From contig CAJTSH010000004.1 in the NCBI GenBank assembly GCA_910578885.1, forward strand, positions 62,001 through 126,000: DNA of 64,000 nt. The letters run 5' to 3'. The notes under the pieces are model-generated. The model was given only the letters and a program-made list of their open reading frames with translations. It was not told the DNA's origin and did no database searches. Position 1 is the stretch's first letter. Every line of letters starts with the position of its first letter. The position numbers were made by a program, and so were the translations under genes. This DNA comes from an uncultured Lachnospiraceae bacterium (GTDB lineage Bacteria; Bacillota; Clostridia; Lachnospirales; Lachnospiraceae). Shown one piece after another: positions 1-6,945 of the stretch.

Positions 1-1317
1 GTTTTTGCACCGGCGGGGACAACTGGACCTTTGCAGGACACATCAGGCGTTCCGAGCCAGATCACCGTTGTTTTAAAAGAAGCTGATTATACGGCGGTGG
101 AGGCAGCGATTGCGGAAGCGAATGCGCTGGATAAGACCTCCTATAAGGACTTCTCGGCGGTGGAGGCAGCTATCTGCGCTGTTGTCCGTGGGAAAAAGAT
201 TACGGAGCAGGCAGAGGTTGACAATATGGCCAATGCTATAAAGAAAGCGATAGAAAAGCTGGAAGAAAAGGAAACGCCTGAAATAGGTACAGTAGACGCC
301 CCGACATCGGGTGTGGCGGCAGGAACCTATACAGCAAACCAGTTGGTACAGCTATCTACAAATACGGAAGGGGCAGAAATATATTATACAACAGACAAAA
401 CGGTGCCAAGTAGGATAAATGGAGCAAAATACACTGGAGCAATCGCAGTAACGGGGGAAGAGGGGCAGTCTGTAACAACGACCATTCGGGCAATCGCCGT
501 GAAAGAAGGGATGTATGACAGTCAGGTCGAAACATTTGTATTCGTCATTCAGATTCCAAAGGAAGCTCCGCCTGTTACGCCGGACCAGCCGAATAATCCG
601 ACTCCGCCAGACCAGCCGAATAATCCGACTCCGCCGGACCAGCCGGGCAATCCGACTCCTCCAGACCAGCCGGGCAATCCGACTCCGCCGGATCAGCCGG
701 GCAATCCGATTCCGCCAAATGAGCCGGAACCAGTCAATGTCGGAACAACCTTAAAGGACAGCAAAGGGAATGTGTACAAAGTAACAGCAAATAGCAAAGC
801 AAACAAAACGGTAGAATATACCAGACCTAAGAAAGGGACAAAAGGAGCGGTTTCAATTCCGGGCACGGTAACAATCGGTAAGGTGACGTATAAAGTTACT
901 TCTATTGCACGTAATGCATTTAAAAACAACAGAAAGATTACAAGAGTGAAAATGGGAAGTAACATTTTAACCATCGGGGCAAATGCTTTTTATGGATGCA
1001 GCAGGTTGACGGGCGTTACGATAGGGAAGAATGTCACTGCAATAGGGAATCAGGCATTTTATAAGTGCACAAGGCTTGTTAAAGTTACAATTCCAGCTAA
1101 GGTGAAGAAGATTGGCGGGAAAGCGTTTTACGGCTGTAAGAAGCTGAAGAACGTCACGTTTAAAACAAAGAAACTGACGAAAAAGGCAGTGGGCGCCAGA
1201 GCATTTCAGGGAATTTACAAAAAGGCTGCAATTAGAGTGCCAAAGAACAGGTTAAAGGCATACAGAACCATTCTTAAGAGATGCGGCATAAGCGCTGGCG
1301 CAAATTTTAAGCAATGA
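1..1317 (+). CDS. Surface protein, C-terminal part (FIVAR, chitobiase-like, Pro-rich repeats, BspA-type LRR); 5' end outside the window
   Basis: The reading frame is open from base 1, so this is the C-terminal part of a larger gene; a TTG at 31 is not a convincing start. Visible in order: a FIVAR-like helical stretch (bases about 75-280); a chitobiase/beta-hexosaminidase C-terminal-like fold (about 290-550, with the typical YYTTD motif); five proline-rich nonapeptide repeats (577-711) that look like a wall-spanning linker; and three to four BspA/Treponema-type leucine-rich repeats (about 890-1200, 'AFYGC.L..VTIG' pattern). The C-terminus is lysine-rich and has no LPXTG motif. This architecture is typical of secreted carbohydrate- or host-binding proteins of gut Lachnospiraceae. 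The function of the missing N-terminal part, which may hold a catalytic domain, cannot be seen. The surface-protein call is good; the substrate is unknown. Confidence 0.75.
   Translation, partial: VFAPAGTTGPLQDTSGVPSQITVVLKEADYTAVEAAIAEANALDKTSYKDFSAVEAAICAVVRGKKITEQAEVDNMANAIKKAIEKLEEKETPEIGTVDAPTSGVAAGTYTANQLVQLSTNTEGAEIYYTTDKTVPSRINGAKYTGAIAVTGEEGQSVTTTIRAIAVKEGMYDSQVETFVFVIQIPKEAPPVTPDQPNNPTPPDQPNNPTPPDQPGNPTPPDQPGNPTPPDQPGNPIPPNEPEPVNVGTTLKDSKGNVYKVTANSKANKTVEYTRPKKGTKGAVSIPGTVTIGKVTYKVTSIARNAFKNNRKITRVKMGSNILTIGANAFYGCSRLTGVTIGKNVTAIGNQAFYKCTRLVKVTIPAKVKKIGGKAFYGCKKLKNVTFKTKKLTKKAVGARAFQGIYKKAAIRVPKNRLKAYRTILKRCGISAGANFKQ
577..711 (+). repeat. Five tandem 27-bp repeats encoding PPDQPxNPT
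   Basis: Five in-frame 27-bp units start at 577, 604, 631, 658 and 685. Units 1-2 encode the NN variant and units 3-5 the GN variant, so the array probably grew by unit duplication. It encodes a stiff, proline-rich linker between the sugar-binding-like domain and the leucine-rich repeats. Confidence 0.9.
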
Positions 1318-1373
1318 TGGTAAAACTTGGGAGAAAAGGTATGTAGCGTCACGTTGGAACGGATTTTCATGTA

Positions 1374-1452
1374 TGTCAAGAAAAAACACTTGACAACAGA
1401 AGCGCTTTGCTGTATGATACATAAGTCTTGTGTCAAGCAGAAACACTTGACA
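1374..1452. repeat. Two copies of a palindrome TGTCAAG-N8-CTTGACA, 57 bp apart
   Basis: Copy 1 is at 1374-1395 and copy 2 at 1431-1452. Each has perfect 7-bp arms and an 8-base A-rich spacer. The right arm of copy 1 contains the TTGACA -35 box of the ylxM-ffh promoter. Copy 2 lies just downstream of the expected transcription start. The arrangement looks like a pair of operators, but no regulator is known from the sequence. Confidence 0.7.
1390..1418 (+). promoter_or_regulatory. Sigma-A promoter for ylxM-ffh
   Basis: A perfect -35 TTGACA (1390-1395), a 17-bp spacer and a -10 TATGAT (1413-1418, five of six consensus bases) lie about 90 bp before ylxM. The -35 box is embedded in the upstream palindrome, so the site could be repressible. 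Confidence 0.75.
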
Positions 1453-1506
1453 CAGTAATTGTTACAGAATATCCGGTATAGTGCAAAGGACAGGGGTGGA
1501 TGTAAC

Positions 1507-1851
1507 ATGGAAGAAAAGGTAGAACAGGCATACCTGTATGATTTTTATGGAGAGCTGTTGAATGAGCATCAGAGAAGAATCTATGAGGATTTTATTTTTA
1601 ATGATTTGTCTTTGGGCGAAATTGCTTCCTGTGAAGGAATCAGCAGGCAGGGCGTGCATGATTTGATAAAGAGATGCAATAAGCTTTTGGCAGGCTACGA
1701 AGAGAAGCTGCATCTGGTGCGGAAGTTTCTGGATGCGAAACAGAAGGTGGAGCAGATTCACCGGCTTGCAGGAGAGTTGCGGAAATATGGCAGCAATATG
1801 GCGATTGAAGAAATTGAGAAGATTTCGAATCAGTTATTAGAGGAGCTATAA
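1507..1851 (+). CDS. ylxM: YlxM family DNA-binding / SRP-associated protein
   Basis: A 114-residue helix-turn-helix protein of the YlxM/p13 family. It resembles region 4 of sigma factors: the segment around residues 20-55 contains 'LSLGEIASCEGISRQGVHDLIKR', trimmed here as a helix-turn-helix of the region-4 type. In other Firmicutes and streptococci, ylxM lies directly before ffh and the protein is linked to the signal recognition particle pathway. Here the stop codon is followed after one base by the ffh start, so the two are translationally coupled. The ATG at 1507 is chosen because it follows an AGGGGTGG ribosome binding site. An upstream in-frame ATG at 1459 would add 16 residues that do not look conserved. 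Whether it binds DNA or only SRP components is not settled by sequence. Confidence 0.88.
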   Translation: MEEKVEQAYLYDFYGELLNEHQRRIYEDFIFNDLSLGEIASCEGISRQGVHDLIKRCNKLLAGYEEKLHLVRKFLDAKQKVEQIHRLAGELRKYGSNMAIEEIEKISNQLLEEL

Positions 1852-1852
1852 T

Positions 1853-3202
1853 ATGGCATTTGACAGTTTATCAGAAAAACTTCAGAATGTGTTCAAAAAT
1901 TTAAGAAGCAAGGGGCGTTTGACAGAAGATGACGTCAAAGCGGCGTTGAAGGAAGTGAAGATGGCGCTGCTGGAAGCGGATGTAAATTTTAAAGTGGTGA
2001 AGCAGTTTGTCAAATCCGTACAGGAGCGTGCCATTGGTCAGGACGTAATGACCGGACTGAATCCGGGACAGATGGTCATCAAGATTGTTAATGAAGAGAT
2101 GGTCAAGCTGATGGGTTCCGAGACAACAGAGATAACCTTGCGTCCCGGACAGGAAATCACTGTTATTATGATGGCGGGACTTCAGGGTGCAGGTAAGACG
2201 ACGACGACGGCAAAGATTGCAGGGAAGTTAAAGCAAAAGGGCAAGAAGCCTCTGCTTGCGGCTTGTGATATCTATCGTCCTGCGGCAATTGACCAGTTGA
2301 AGATTAATGGTGAGAAGCAGGGCGTAGAAGTGTTCTCTATGGGAGATAAGAACAAGCCTGTGAATATAGCCAAAGCGGCAGTAGAGCACGCTGCGAAGAA
2401 TGGATATAATGTGGTCATCATTGATACTGCGGGACGTCTTCATATTGATGAAGAAATGATGCAGGAATTGATTGAAATAAAGGAACACGTAGATGTGGCG
2501 CAGACCATATTGGTGGTGGATGCCATGACCGGACAGGATGCGGTAAATGTAGCGTCCACGTTTGATGAGAAGATTGGCATTGACGGGGTGGTTCTCACCA
2601 AGCTGGACGGAGATACCAGAGGCGGCGCGGCGCTTTCTATCCGCTCAGTAACAGGGAAGCCGATTCTCTATGTCGGTATGGGTGAGAAGCTTTCGGATCT
2701 GGAGCAGTTTTATCCAGACCGTATGGCGTCAAGAATCCTTGGCATGGGAGACGTTCTGACACTGATTGAGAAGGCTCAGGAAGAGATTGACGAGAACAAA
2801 GCCAAAGAAATGGAGCAGCGTCTCAAGAAGGCAGAGTTCAATTTTGACGATTATCTGGAGTCCATGAGCCAAGTGAAGAAACTCGGCGGGCTGAACAGTA
2901 TCCTTGGAATGATGCCGGGAATGGGAGCCGGTAAAATGCCGGATATTGATGAGACAGCCGCAGAAAAGAGCATGGCGAGGACAGAAGCGATCATCCATTC
3001 TATGACGCCGAAGGAGAGAAGTAACCCTGCGCTTTTAAATCCCAGCAGAAAGAGAAGAATTGCAAATGGAGCAGGCGTTGACATCAGCGAAGTGAACCGT
3101 CTGGTAAAGCAGTTCGAGCAAATGAAAAAGATGATGAAGCAAATGCCCGGTATGATGGGCGGTAAAGGTGGTAAAAGAGGAAGATTTAAACTTCCTTTTT
3201 AA
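1853..3202 (+). CDS. ffh: Signal recognition particle protein Ffh (SRP54)
   Basis: A 449-residue SRP GTPase that binds signal sequences and SRP RNA and delivers nascent membrane proteins to FtsY at the membrane. The N domain occupies about residues 1-90. The G domain shows the P-loop GLQGAGKTT (109-117), DTAGRLH and TKLDGD motifs. The C-terminal M domain (from about 300) is methionine-rich with clusters such as MKKMMKQMPGMMGG. Length is normal. It overlaps nothing but starts one base after ylxM, under the promoter at 1390-1418. rpsP and khpA follow, the usual Firmicute order. No SRP RNA gene is visible in this window. Confidence 0.98.
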   Translation: MAFDSLSEKLQNVFKNLRSKGRLTEDDVKAALKEVKMALLEADVNFKVVKQFVKSVQERAIGQDVMTGLNPGQMVIKIVNEEMVKLMGSETTEITLRPGQEITVIMMAGLQGAGKTTTTAKIAGKLKQKGKKPLLAACDIYRPAAIDQLKINGEKQGVEVFSMGDKNKPVNIAKAAVEHAAKNGYNVVIIDTAGRLHIDEEMMQELIEIKEHVDVAQTILVVDAMTGQDAVNVASTFDEKIGIDGVVLTKLDGDTRGGAALSIRSVTGKPILYVGMGEKLSDLEQFYPDRMASRILGMGDVLTLIEKAQEEIDENKAKEMEQRLKKAEFNFDDYLESMSQVKKLGGLNSILGMMPGMGAGKMPDIDETAAEKSMARTEAIIHSMTPKERSNPALLNPSRKRRIANGAGVDISEVNRLVKQFEQMKKMMKQMPGMMGGKGGKRGRFKLPF

Positions 3203-3239
3203 CATAAAAGATTAGAATACCTATGAGGAGGTGAAACAG

Positions 3240-3485
3240 ATGGCAGTCAAGATCAGATTGAGAAGATTAGGACAGAAGAAAGCTCCTTTCTATAGAATCG
3301 TTGTAGCAGATTCCAGATCCCCGAGAGATGGAAAATGCATCGAAGAGATTGGAACTTATGACCCGACCAAAAATCCGAGTGAGTATCATGTAAATGAGGA
3401 ATTGGCAAAGAAATGGTTAGCAAACGGCGCACAGCCGACAGAAACTGTTAACAGAATTTTCAAAGCAACCGGAATCGTAAAATAA
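3240..3485 (+). CDS. rpsP: 30S ribosomal protein S16
   Basis: An 81-residue S16 protein, starting MAVKIRLRRLG and carrying the conserved FYRIVVADSRSPRDG segment. It is a structural protein of the 30S body needed for early subunit assembly. The ATG at 3240 is preferred over an in-frame GTG at 3231 because the GAGGAGG ribosome binding site (3225-3231) is well spaced from it and the family starts there. It sits 37 bases after ffh in the same transcription unit and is followed by khpA, with rimM-trmD further on (8.7-10 kb). In many Firmicutes these genes form one operon; here they are split by the pullulanase remnant, the DUF4321 gene and the polymerase genes. Confidence 0.98.
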   Translation: MAVKIRLRRLGQKKAPFYRIVVADSRSPRDGKCIEEIGTYDPTKNPSEYHVNEELAKKWLANGAQPTETVNRIFKATGIVK

Positions 3486-3522
3486 TGAATCGCAGATGAT
3501 TCATTTGAACGAAGCATGTATG

Positions 3523-3545
3523 TCCCGATTGCAGGTCAATCGGGA
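3523..3545 (+). other. Intercistronic hairpin between rpsP and khpA
   Basis: An 8-bp perfect stem (3523-3530 with 3538-3545, arms TCCCGATT/AATCGGGA) with a 7-base loop and no T tract. It is not a convincing terminator and could be an mRNA-stability or processing element between the two genes. Confidence 0.5.
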
Positions 3546-3572
3546 TAATCACTGGATGAGTGAGGTGGACAT

Positions 3573-3803
3573 ATGAAAGAATTAGTAGAAGTGATTGCAA
3601 AAGCACTTGTAGATTTCCCGGATGAAGTTGTCGTAACAGAAACCGAGAACGAGAAGTCCATCATATTGGAGCTGCGCGTAGCACAGTCCGATATGGGTAA
3701 GGTAATCGGCAAACAGGGACGCATTGCGAAATCAATCCGTTCCGTAGTGAAAGCAGCAGCCTCAAAAGAAAGCAAAAAAGTAATCGTGGAGATTATGCAG
3801 TAA
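3573..3803 (+). CDS. khpA: KhpA, KH-domain RNA-binding protein
   Basis: A 76-residue single KH domain (YlqC/KhpA family). The GxxG RNA-binding loop is visible as GKQG around residues 46-49, followed by RIAKSIR. In Firmicutes KhpA pairs with KhpB (EloR/Jag) and binds many RNAs, affecting cell elongation and division; the partner is not in this window. It is preceded by a GAGGTGG ribosome binding site, sits 87 bases after rpsP, and is followed by a terminator-like hairpin at 3833-3865. Length is typical. In many relatives the next genes are rimM and trmD. Confidence 0.93.
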   Translation: MKELVEVIAKALVDFPDEVVVTETENEKSIILELRVAQSDMGKVIGKQGRIAKSIRSVVKAAASKESKKVIVEIMQ

Positions 3804-3832
3804 TAAAGATATTCCTATGATTGACGAGAAAG

Positions 3833-3865
3833 ATATGCCAGTCGGTAATTTGCCGGCTGGCATAT
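3833..3865 (+). terminator. Probable terminator after khpA
   Basis: A stem of about 9 bp with further pairing (ATATGCCAG...CTGGCATAT) encloses a TCGG/CCG inner stem. The trailing T run is short. It probably ends the ylxM-ffh-rpsP-khpA transcript and separates it from the pullulanase remnant. Confidence 0.55.
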
Positions 3866-4010
3866 TTGCGTTAAAAACAGAAAAAATATCTGAATTTTGG
3901 ATTATATTTGAAAAATGTCTTTTTGTATAAGAAAAGAGAAGGAAAATTGTAGAAATATACTGATTGAATAATGGACGATGAACACTGCTGTAAGCAAAGA
4001 AGGCTATACG

Positions 4011-6434
4011 ATGGCAACGCAGGCGAATTCTGCCCAAACGCCGCAGTTTGCATATTTCAGCGATACAATCCGAGACTTGCTGAAGGGTGGGAATGACGAG
4101 ACTTCTCTCGGTTTCGTGTCCGGCTTGACAGGAAAAGAAGAGAATATTGCGCAATGCTTTACCGCAACGACAAGCTGGTGCCACAGCCCGACGCAGACGG
4201 TGAACTATGCGTCCTGCCATGATAACTATACGTTAAAGGATAAGCTGAATGCTTCAAAAGCAAGTGCCAGCGAGGAGGACCGTATTCGGATGAACAACCT
4301 TGCAGCAGCAATCTATTTGACTGCCGAGGGAATTCCTTTGATACATGCGGGAGAAGAGATATTAAGAACCAAAGTAGATGAGAACGGAAATATTATCCAT
4401 AACAGCTACAATTCTTCGGACTTTGTAAACAGCATTAAGTGGGCAGATCTTGACAAGGAAGAATACAGAGATGTCAGGGACTACTACAAGGGGCTGATTG
4501 AATTCCGTAAGAACCATGCCGCACTTCGGCTGACGTCAGCGGCAGAGGTGGCGGAAAATGTCGAGTATAAGTGGATTACGAATGAAGTAGTGATGTTCGT
4601 CATCAATGGAAAAGAATCGGTGGAGACGGAGGTTTCTGACGGAATTGTAGTGATTTTCAACGCAACAGGTTCGGCAAAAGAAATAGATCTGAGCGCCTAT
4701 GGCGTTGCCGGCGGAGAATGGAAAGTCTGCATTAACCACGAGAAGGCGGGAATTGAACCGCTTGCTGTTGTAACAGACGGCGAGATAACGGTTGAGCCGA
4801 TATCAGCAATGGTTCTTGTAAAGGGAGAAACGGAAGATGCGGATTCAATTTATGTGCAGAATCGAGTTACTCCGGTCACCAAGGTTACTCTGGACGAGAC
4901 AACACTCGCCTTGCAGGTGGGGGTACAGGAACAACTGATTGCAACAGTGAAATCGGATAATGGAACAGATGTAACAGTAACATGGTCAAGCAGCAATCCG
5001 GATGTGGCAACGGTCGATGAAGACGGAACCGTTCATGCAGTATCTGCCGGAACGGCAGTGATTACGGCAACTGCAAACGACGGAAGCGGAGCGCATGCAA
5101 GCTGTACGGTAAATGTTTCGGATCCGGATCCGGATGATGTGCCGGTAACAAGTATTACGTTCAATAAACAGACACTTTCATTGAGAGTCGGGAAGTCTGA
5201 AATTCTGACGACAGAGATAATGCCGGAGAATGCAACAAACAAAACAGTCATATGGAAGACAGATAATCGTGATGTTGCAATTGTAGACGCAAATGGAAAG
5301 GTAAGCGCAAAATCCGCCGGAACGGCAGTGATTACGGCAACCGCAGCAAGCGGAGCAAAGGCGAAGTGTACGGTAACTGTTATAAGTCCGGATCCAGATC
5401 CAGATGATGTTCTGGTAACAGCAATTACATTGAGTAAACAGGCGCTTTCAATGGAGATCGGAAAGACGGAAAATCTGACGGCAGAGGTAACGCCAAATAA
5501 TGCGACAGATAAGACTGTCACATGGACGAGTGATAAGCCGGCAATAGCAACGGTAAATGCAAACGGAACGGTGACCGCAGTATCCGCCGGAACGGCAGTG
5601 ATTACGGCGACTGCAAACGATGGAAGCGGGGTGACGGCGAAGTGCACAGTGACCGTAAATGCTAAGGTAATAACACCTCCAGAAATAACAGAGGTGAAGG
5701 CGACATCCATTTCCCTAAGTGCGGCATCTTTGAAGCTGACAAAGGGAAAGACGAAAACGCTGACAGCTACAGTCCTTCCGGCAAATGCAACCGATGGGGC
5801 GGTGACGTTTATTTCAAGCAAACCTTCTGTTGCGTCTGTAGGTCAGAGCAGCGGTGTGGTAACAGCTAAGAAAGCCGGAACTGCTATGATTACGGCAAAA
5901 ACGGCGGGAGGATTAACGGCGGCTTGTAAGGTGACGGTAGTCATTCCGTCTACGAAGGTGCTGACGCTTCCGAACATCTGTATCGTTAAGGGTAAGACAA
6001 AGACTCTGTCGGCATCGGTAATACCTGCAAATTCGACCGATACACTGACTTGGAGCAGCAGCAAAAAGAAAACGGTATCTGTAAACAAGAAGGGAAAGAT
6101 CAAGGGACTGAAAACCGGAACCGCAAAGATTACGGTGAAGACAGAGAGCGGAAAGAAAGCGACCTGCAAAGTAACCGTTGTGAGCAAAGCGAAGAAAGCA
6201 GCCAGAGTGAAATTAAACAAGAAGAAATTGACGCTGAAAGTAGGAAAGGTTTCTCAGTTGAAGGCAACCATGACTGCGAAATCTACAGATACGCTAAAAT
6301 TCAGCAGCTCTAAGAAAAAGGTAGCGAAGGTAGATAAAAACGGTGTTGTGACAGCCTTGAAGAAAGGCACTGCAACGATTACAGTAAAGACTTCCGGAGG
6401 CAAAAAAGCAACCTGTAAAATAACTGTAAAGTAA
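4011..6434 (+). CDS. Headless type I pullulanase remnant fused to six Big2 (bacterial Ig-like) domains
   Basis: The first about 270 residues match only the end of a type I pullulanase (GH13). Present are conserved region IV (NYASCHDN), the AEGIPLIHAGEE segment, NSYNSSD, YYKGLIEFRKNH and the C-terminal beta domain. Conserved regions I-III, with the catalytic Asp nucleophile and Glu acid/base, are absent, as is any signal peptide. After residue about 280 come six Big2-like domains of about 80-85 residues, the last three lysine-rich; such domains normally sit outside the cell. The protein therefore cannot hydrolyse pullulan by itself and is probably the 3' remnant of a deleted or rearranged secreted enzyme gene. 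ATG 4011 has an AAGAAGG site 7 bases upstream; ATG 3978 is an alternative with a weaker site. A functional reuse cannot be excluded, because the frame is intact over 800 codons. Confidence 0.8.
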   Translation: MATQANSAQTPQFAYFSDTIRDLLKGGNDETSLGFVSGLTGKEENIAQCFTATTSWCHSPTQTVNYASCHDNYTLKDKLNASKASASEEDRIRMNNLAAAIYLTAEGIPLIHAGEEILRTKVDENGNIIHNSYNSSDFVNSIKWADLDKEEYRDVRDYYKGLIEFRKNHAALRLTSAAEVAENVEYKWITNEVVMFVINGKESVETEVSDGIVVIFNATGSAKEIDLSAYGVAGGEWKVCINHEKAGIEPLAVVTDGEITVEPISAMVLVKGETEDADSIYVQNRVTPVTKVTLDETTLALQVGVQEQLIATVKSDNGTDVTVTWSSSNPDVATVDEDGTVHAVSAGTAVITATANDGSGAHASCTVNVSDPDPDDVPVTSITFNKQTLSLRVGKSEILTTEIMPENATNKTVIWKTDNRDVAIVDANGKVSAKSAGTAVITATAASGAKAKCTVTVISPDPDPDDVLVTAITLSKQALSMEIGKTENLTAEVTPNNATDKTVTWTSDKPAIATVNANGTVTAVSAGTAVITATANDGSGVTAKCTVTVNAKVITPPEITEVKATSISLSAASLKLTKGKTKTLTATVLPANATDGAVTFISSKPSVASVGQSSGVVTAKKAGTAMITAKTAGGLTAACKVTVVIPSTKVLTLPNICIVKGKTKTLSASVIPANSTDTLTWSSSKKKTVSVNKKGKIKGLKTGTAKITVKTESGKKATCKVTVVSKAKKAARVKLNKKKLTLKVGKVSQLKATMTAKSTDTLKFSSSKKKVAKVDKNGVVTALKKGTATITVKTSGGKKATCKITVK

Positions 6435-6478
6435 TAAAATGATTAAAAAAAGCTGCCGTTAAATAGAGAGTTCTAAAA

Positions 6479-6518
6479 CAGGGGACATTGTGACTCATGC
6501 AAGTCACAATGTCCCCTG
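6479..6518. terminator. Perfect 17-bp inverted repeat, bidirectional terminator or dispersed palindromic element
   Basis: Arms of 17 bp (6479-6495 and 6502-6518, beginning CAGGGGACATTG) surround a 6-base loop. It lies between the 3' ends of the Big2 gene (+) and the DUF4321 gene (-), so it could end both transcripts. The arm core GGGGACAT recurs in the stem at 25598-25628, which suggests a repeated element and not just a local terminator. Confidence 0.7.
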
Positions 6519-6568
6519 TAAATTTGTTATATCATCGGAAAGAACTTGTGGCTGTGAAGCGTTCCGGT

Positions 6569-6826
6569 TTATAATCGATGATAAATAAACGCCGCAATTA
6601 CAATCCCGATAATACTTGCAATATTAAATTTAATCGTAAGTCCAAAAGTAAGTACGAGAACCCCGGCGTCAAGCTCCAGCGGAGAAGAAAGACCAAAGGT
6701 CTGTCCATAGTTCAGCCAGGATAATCCTGAAATATCCTGTGTCAGATACCCGATAAAACCGCCGAGTACCACGCCGGCCAAAAGCAAAAGGAATAATGCC
6801 CAGCCGTTTTTTCCTGTATGTGCCAT
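6569..6826 (-). CDS. DUF4321 small membrane protein
   Basis: An 85-residue protein with two hydrophobic segments. The first (about residues 9-27, WALFLLLLAGVVLGGFIGYL) is followed by a short extracytoplasmic stretch, and the second is near the C-terminus (LTIKFNIASIIGIVIAAFIY). This matches the clostridial DUF4321 family, whose role is unknown. The start MAHTGKNG is chosen over the longer TTG-initiated frame at 6886 because a GGAGG-type site (read on the - strand) precedes it. It is the only - strand gene here, transcribed divergently from the translesion polymerase. It is integral to the cytoplasmic membrane by prediction; nothing more can be said. Confidence 0.8.
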   Translation of the reverse strand: MAHTGKNGWALFLLLLAGVVLGGFIGYLTQDISGLSWLNYGQTFGLSSPLELDAGVLVLTFGLTIKFNIASIIGIVIAAFIYHRL

Positions 6827-6945
6827 ATGTTTTGCCTCCAAATCCGTAATAATCAGTATCATAACATAGAAAGCTTCTTTGTGCAATTGTTCGTAATAAG
6901 AATCCCGATTCGAGAAACAATAGAGAGAAGGAGGAGCTTTCTATT

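Noticed and set aside
515..754. Arginine-rich + strand frame through the proline repeats
   Set aside because: It is an alternative frame of the 27-bp repeats; the repeat pattern explains it completely.
3762..4220. 152-residue - strand frame across khpA's end and the pullulanase remnant
   Set aside because: It overlaps real genes on the other strand and has a low-complexity Cys/Phe/Arg-rich composition without a recognisable domain.
5033..5821. 262-residue open frame on the - strand inside the Big2 region
   Set aside because: It is the antisense of a repetitive coding region; its Val/Ala/Phe-rich composition mirrors the repeats, and no ribosome binding site or family match is seen.
6827..6945. 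LexA (SOS) operator before the Y-family polymerase
   Set aside because: I searched for CGAAC-N4-GTTCG-like or related palindromes and found none convincing; only partial matches such as TTCG and CGAA fragments.
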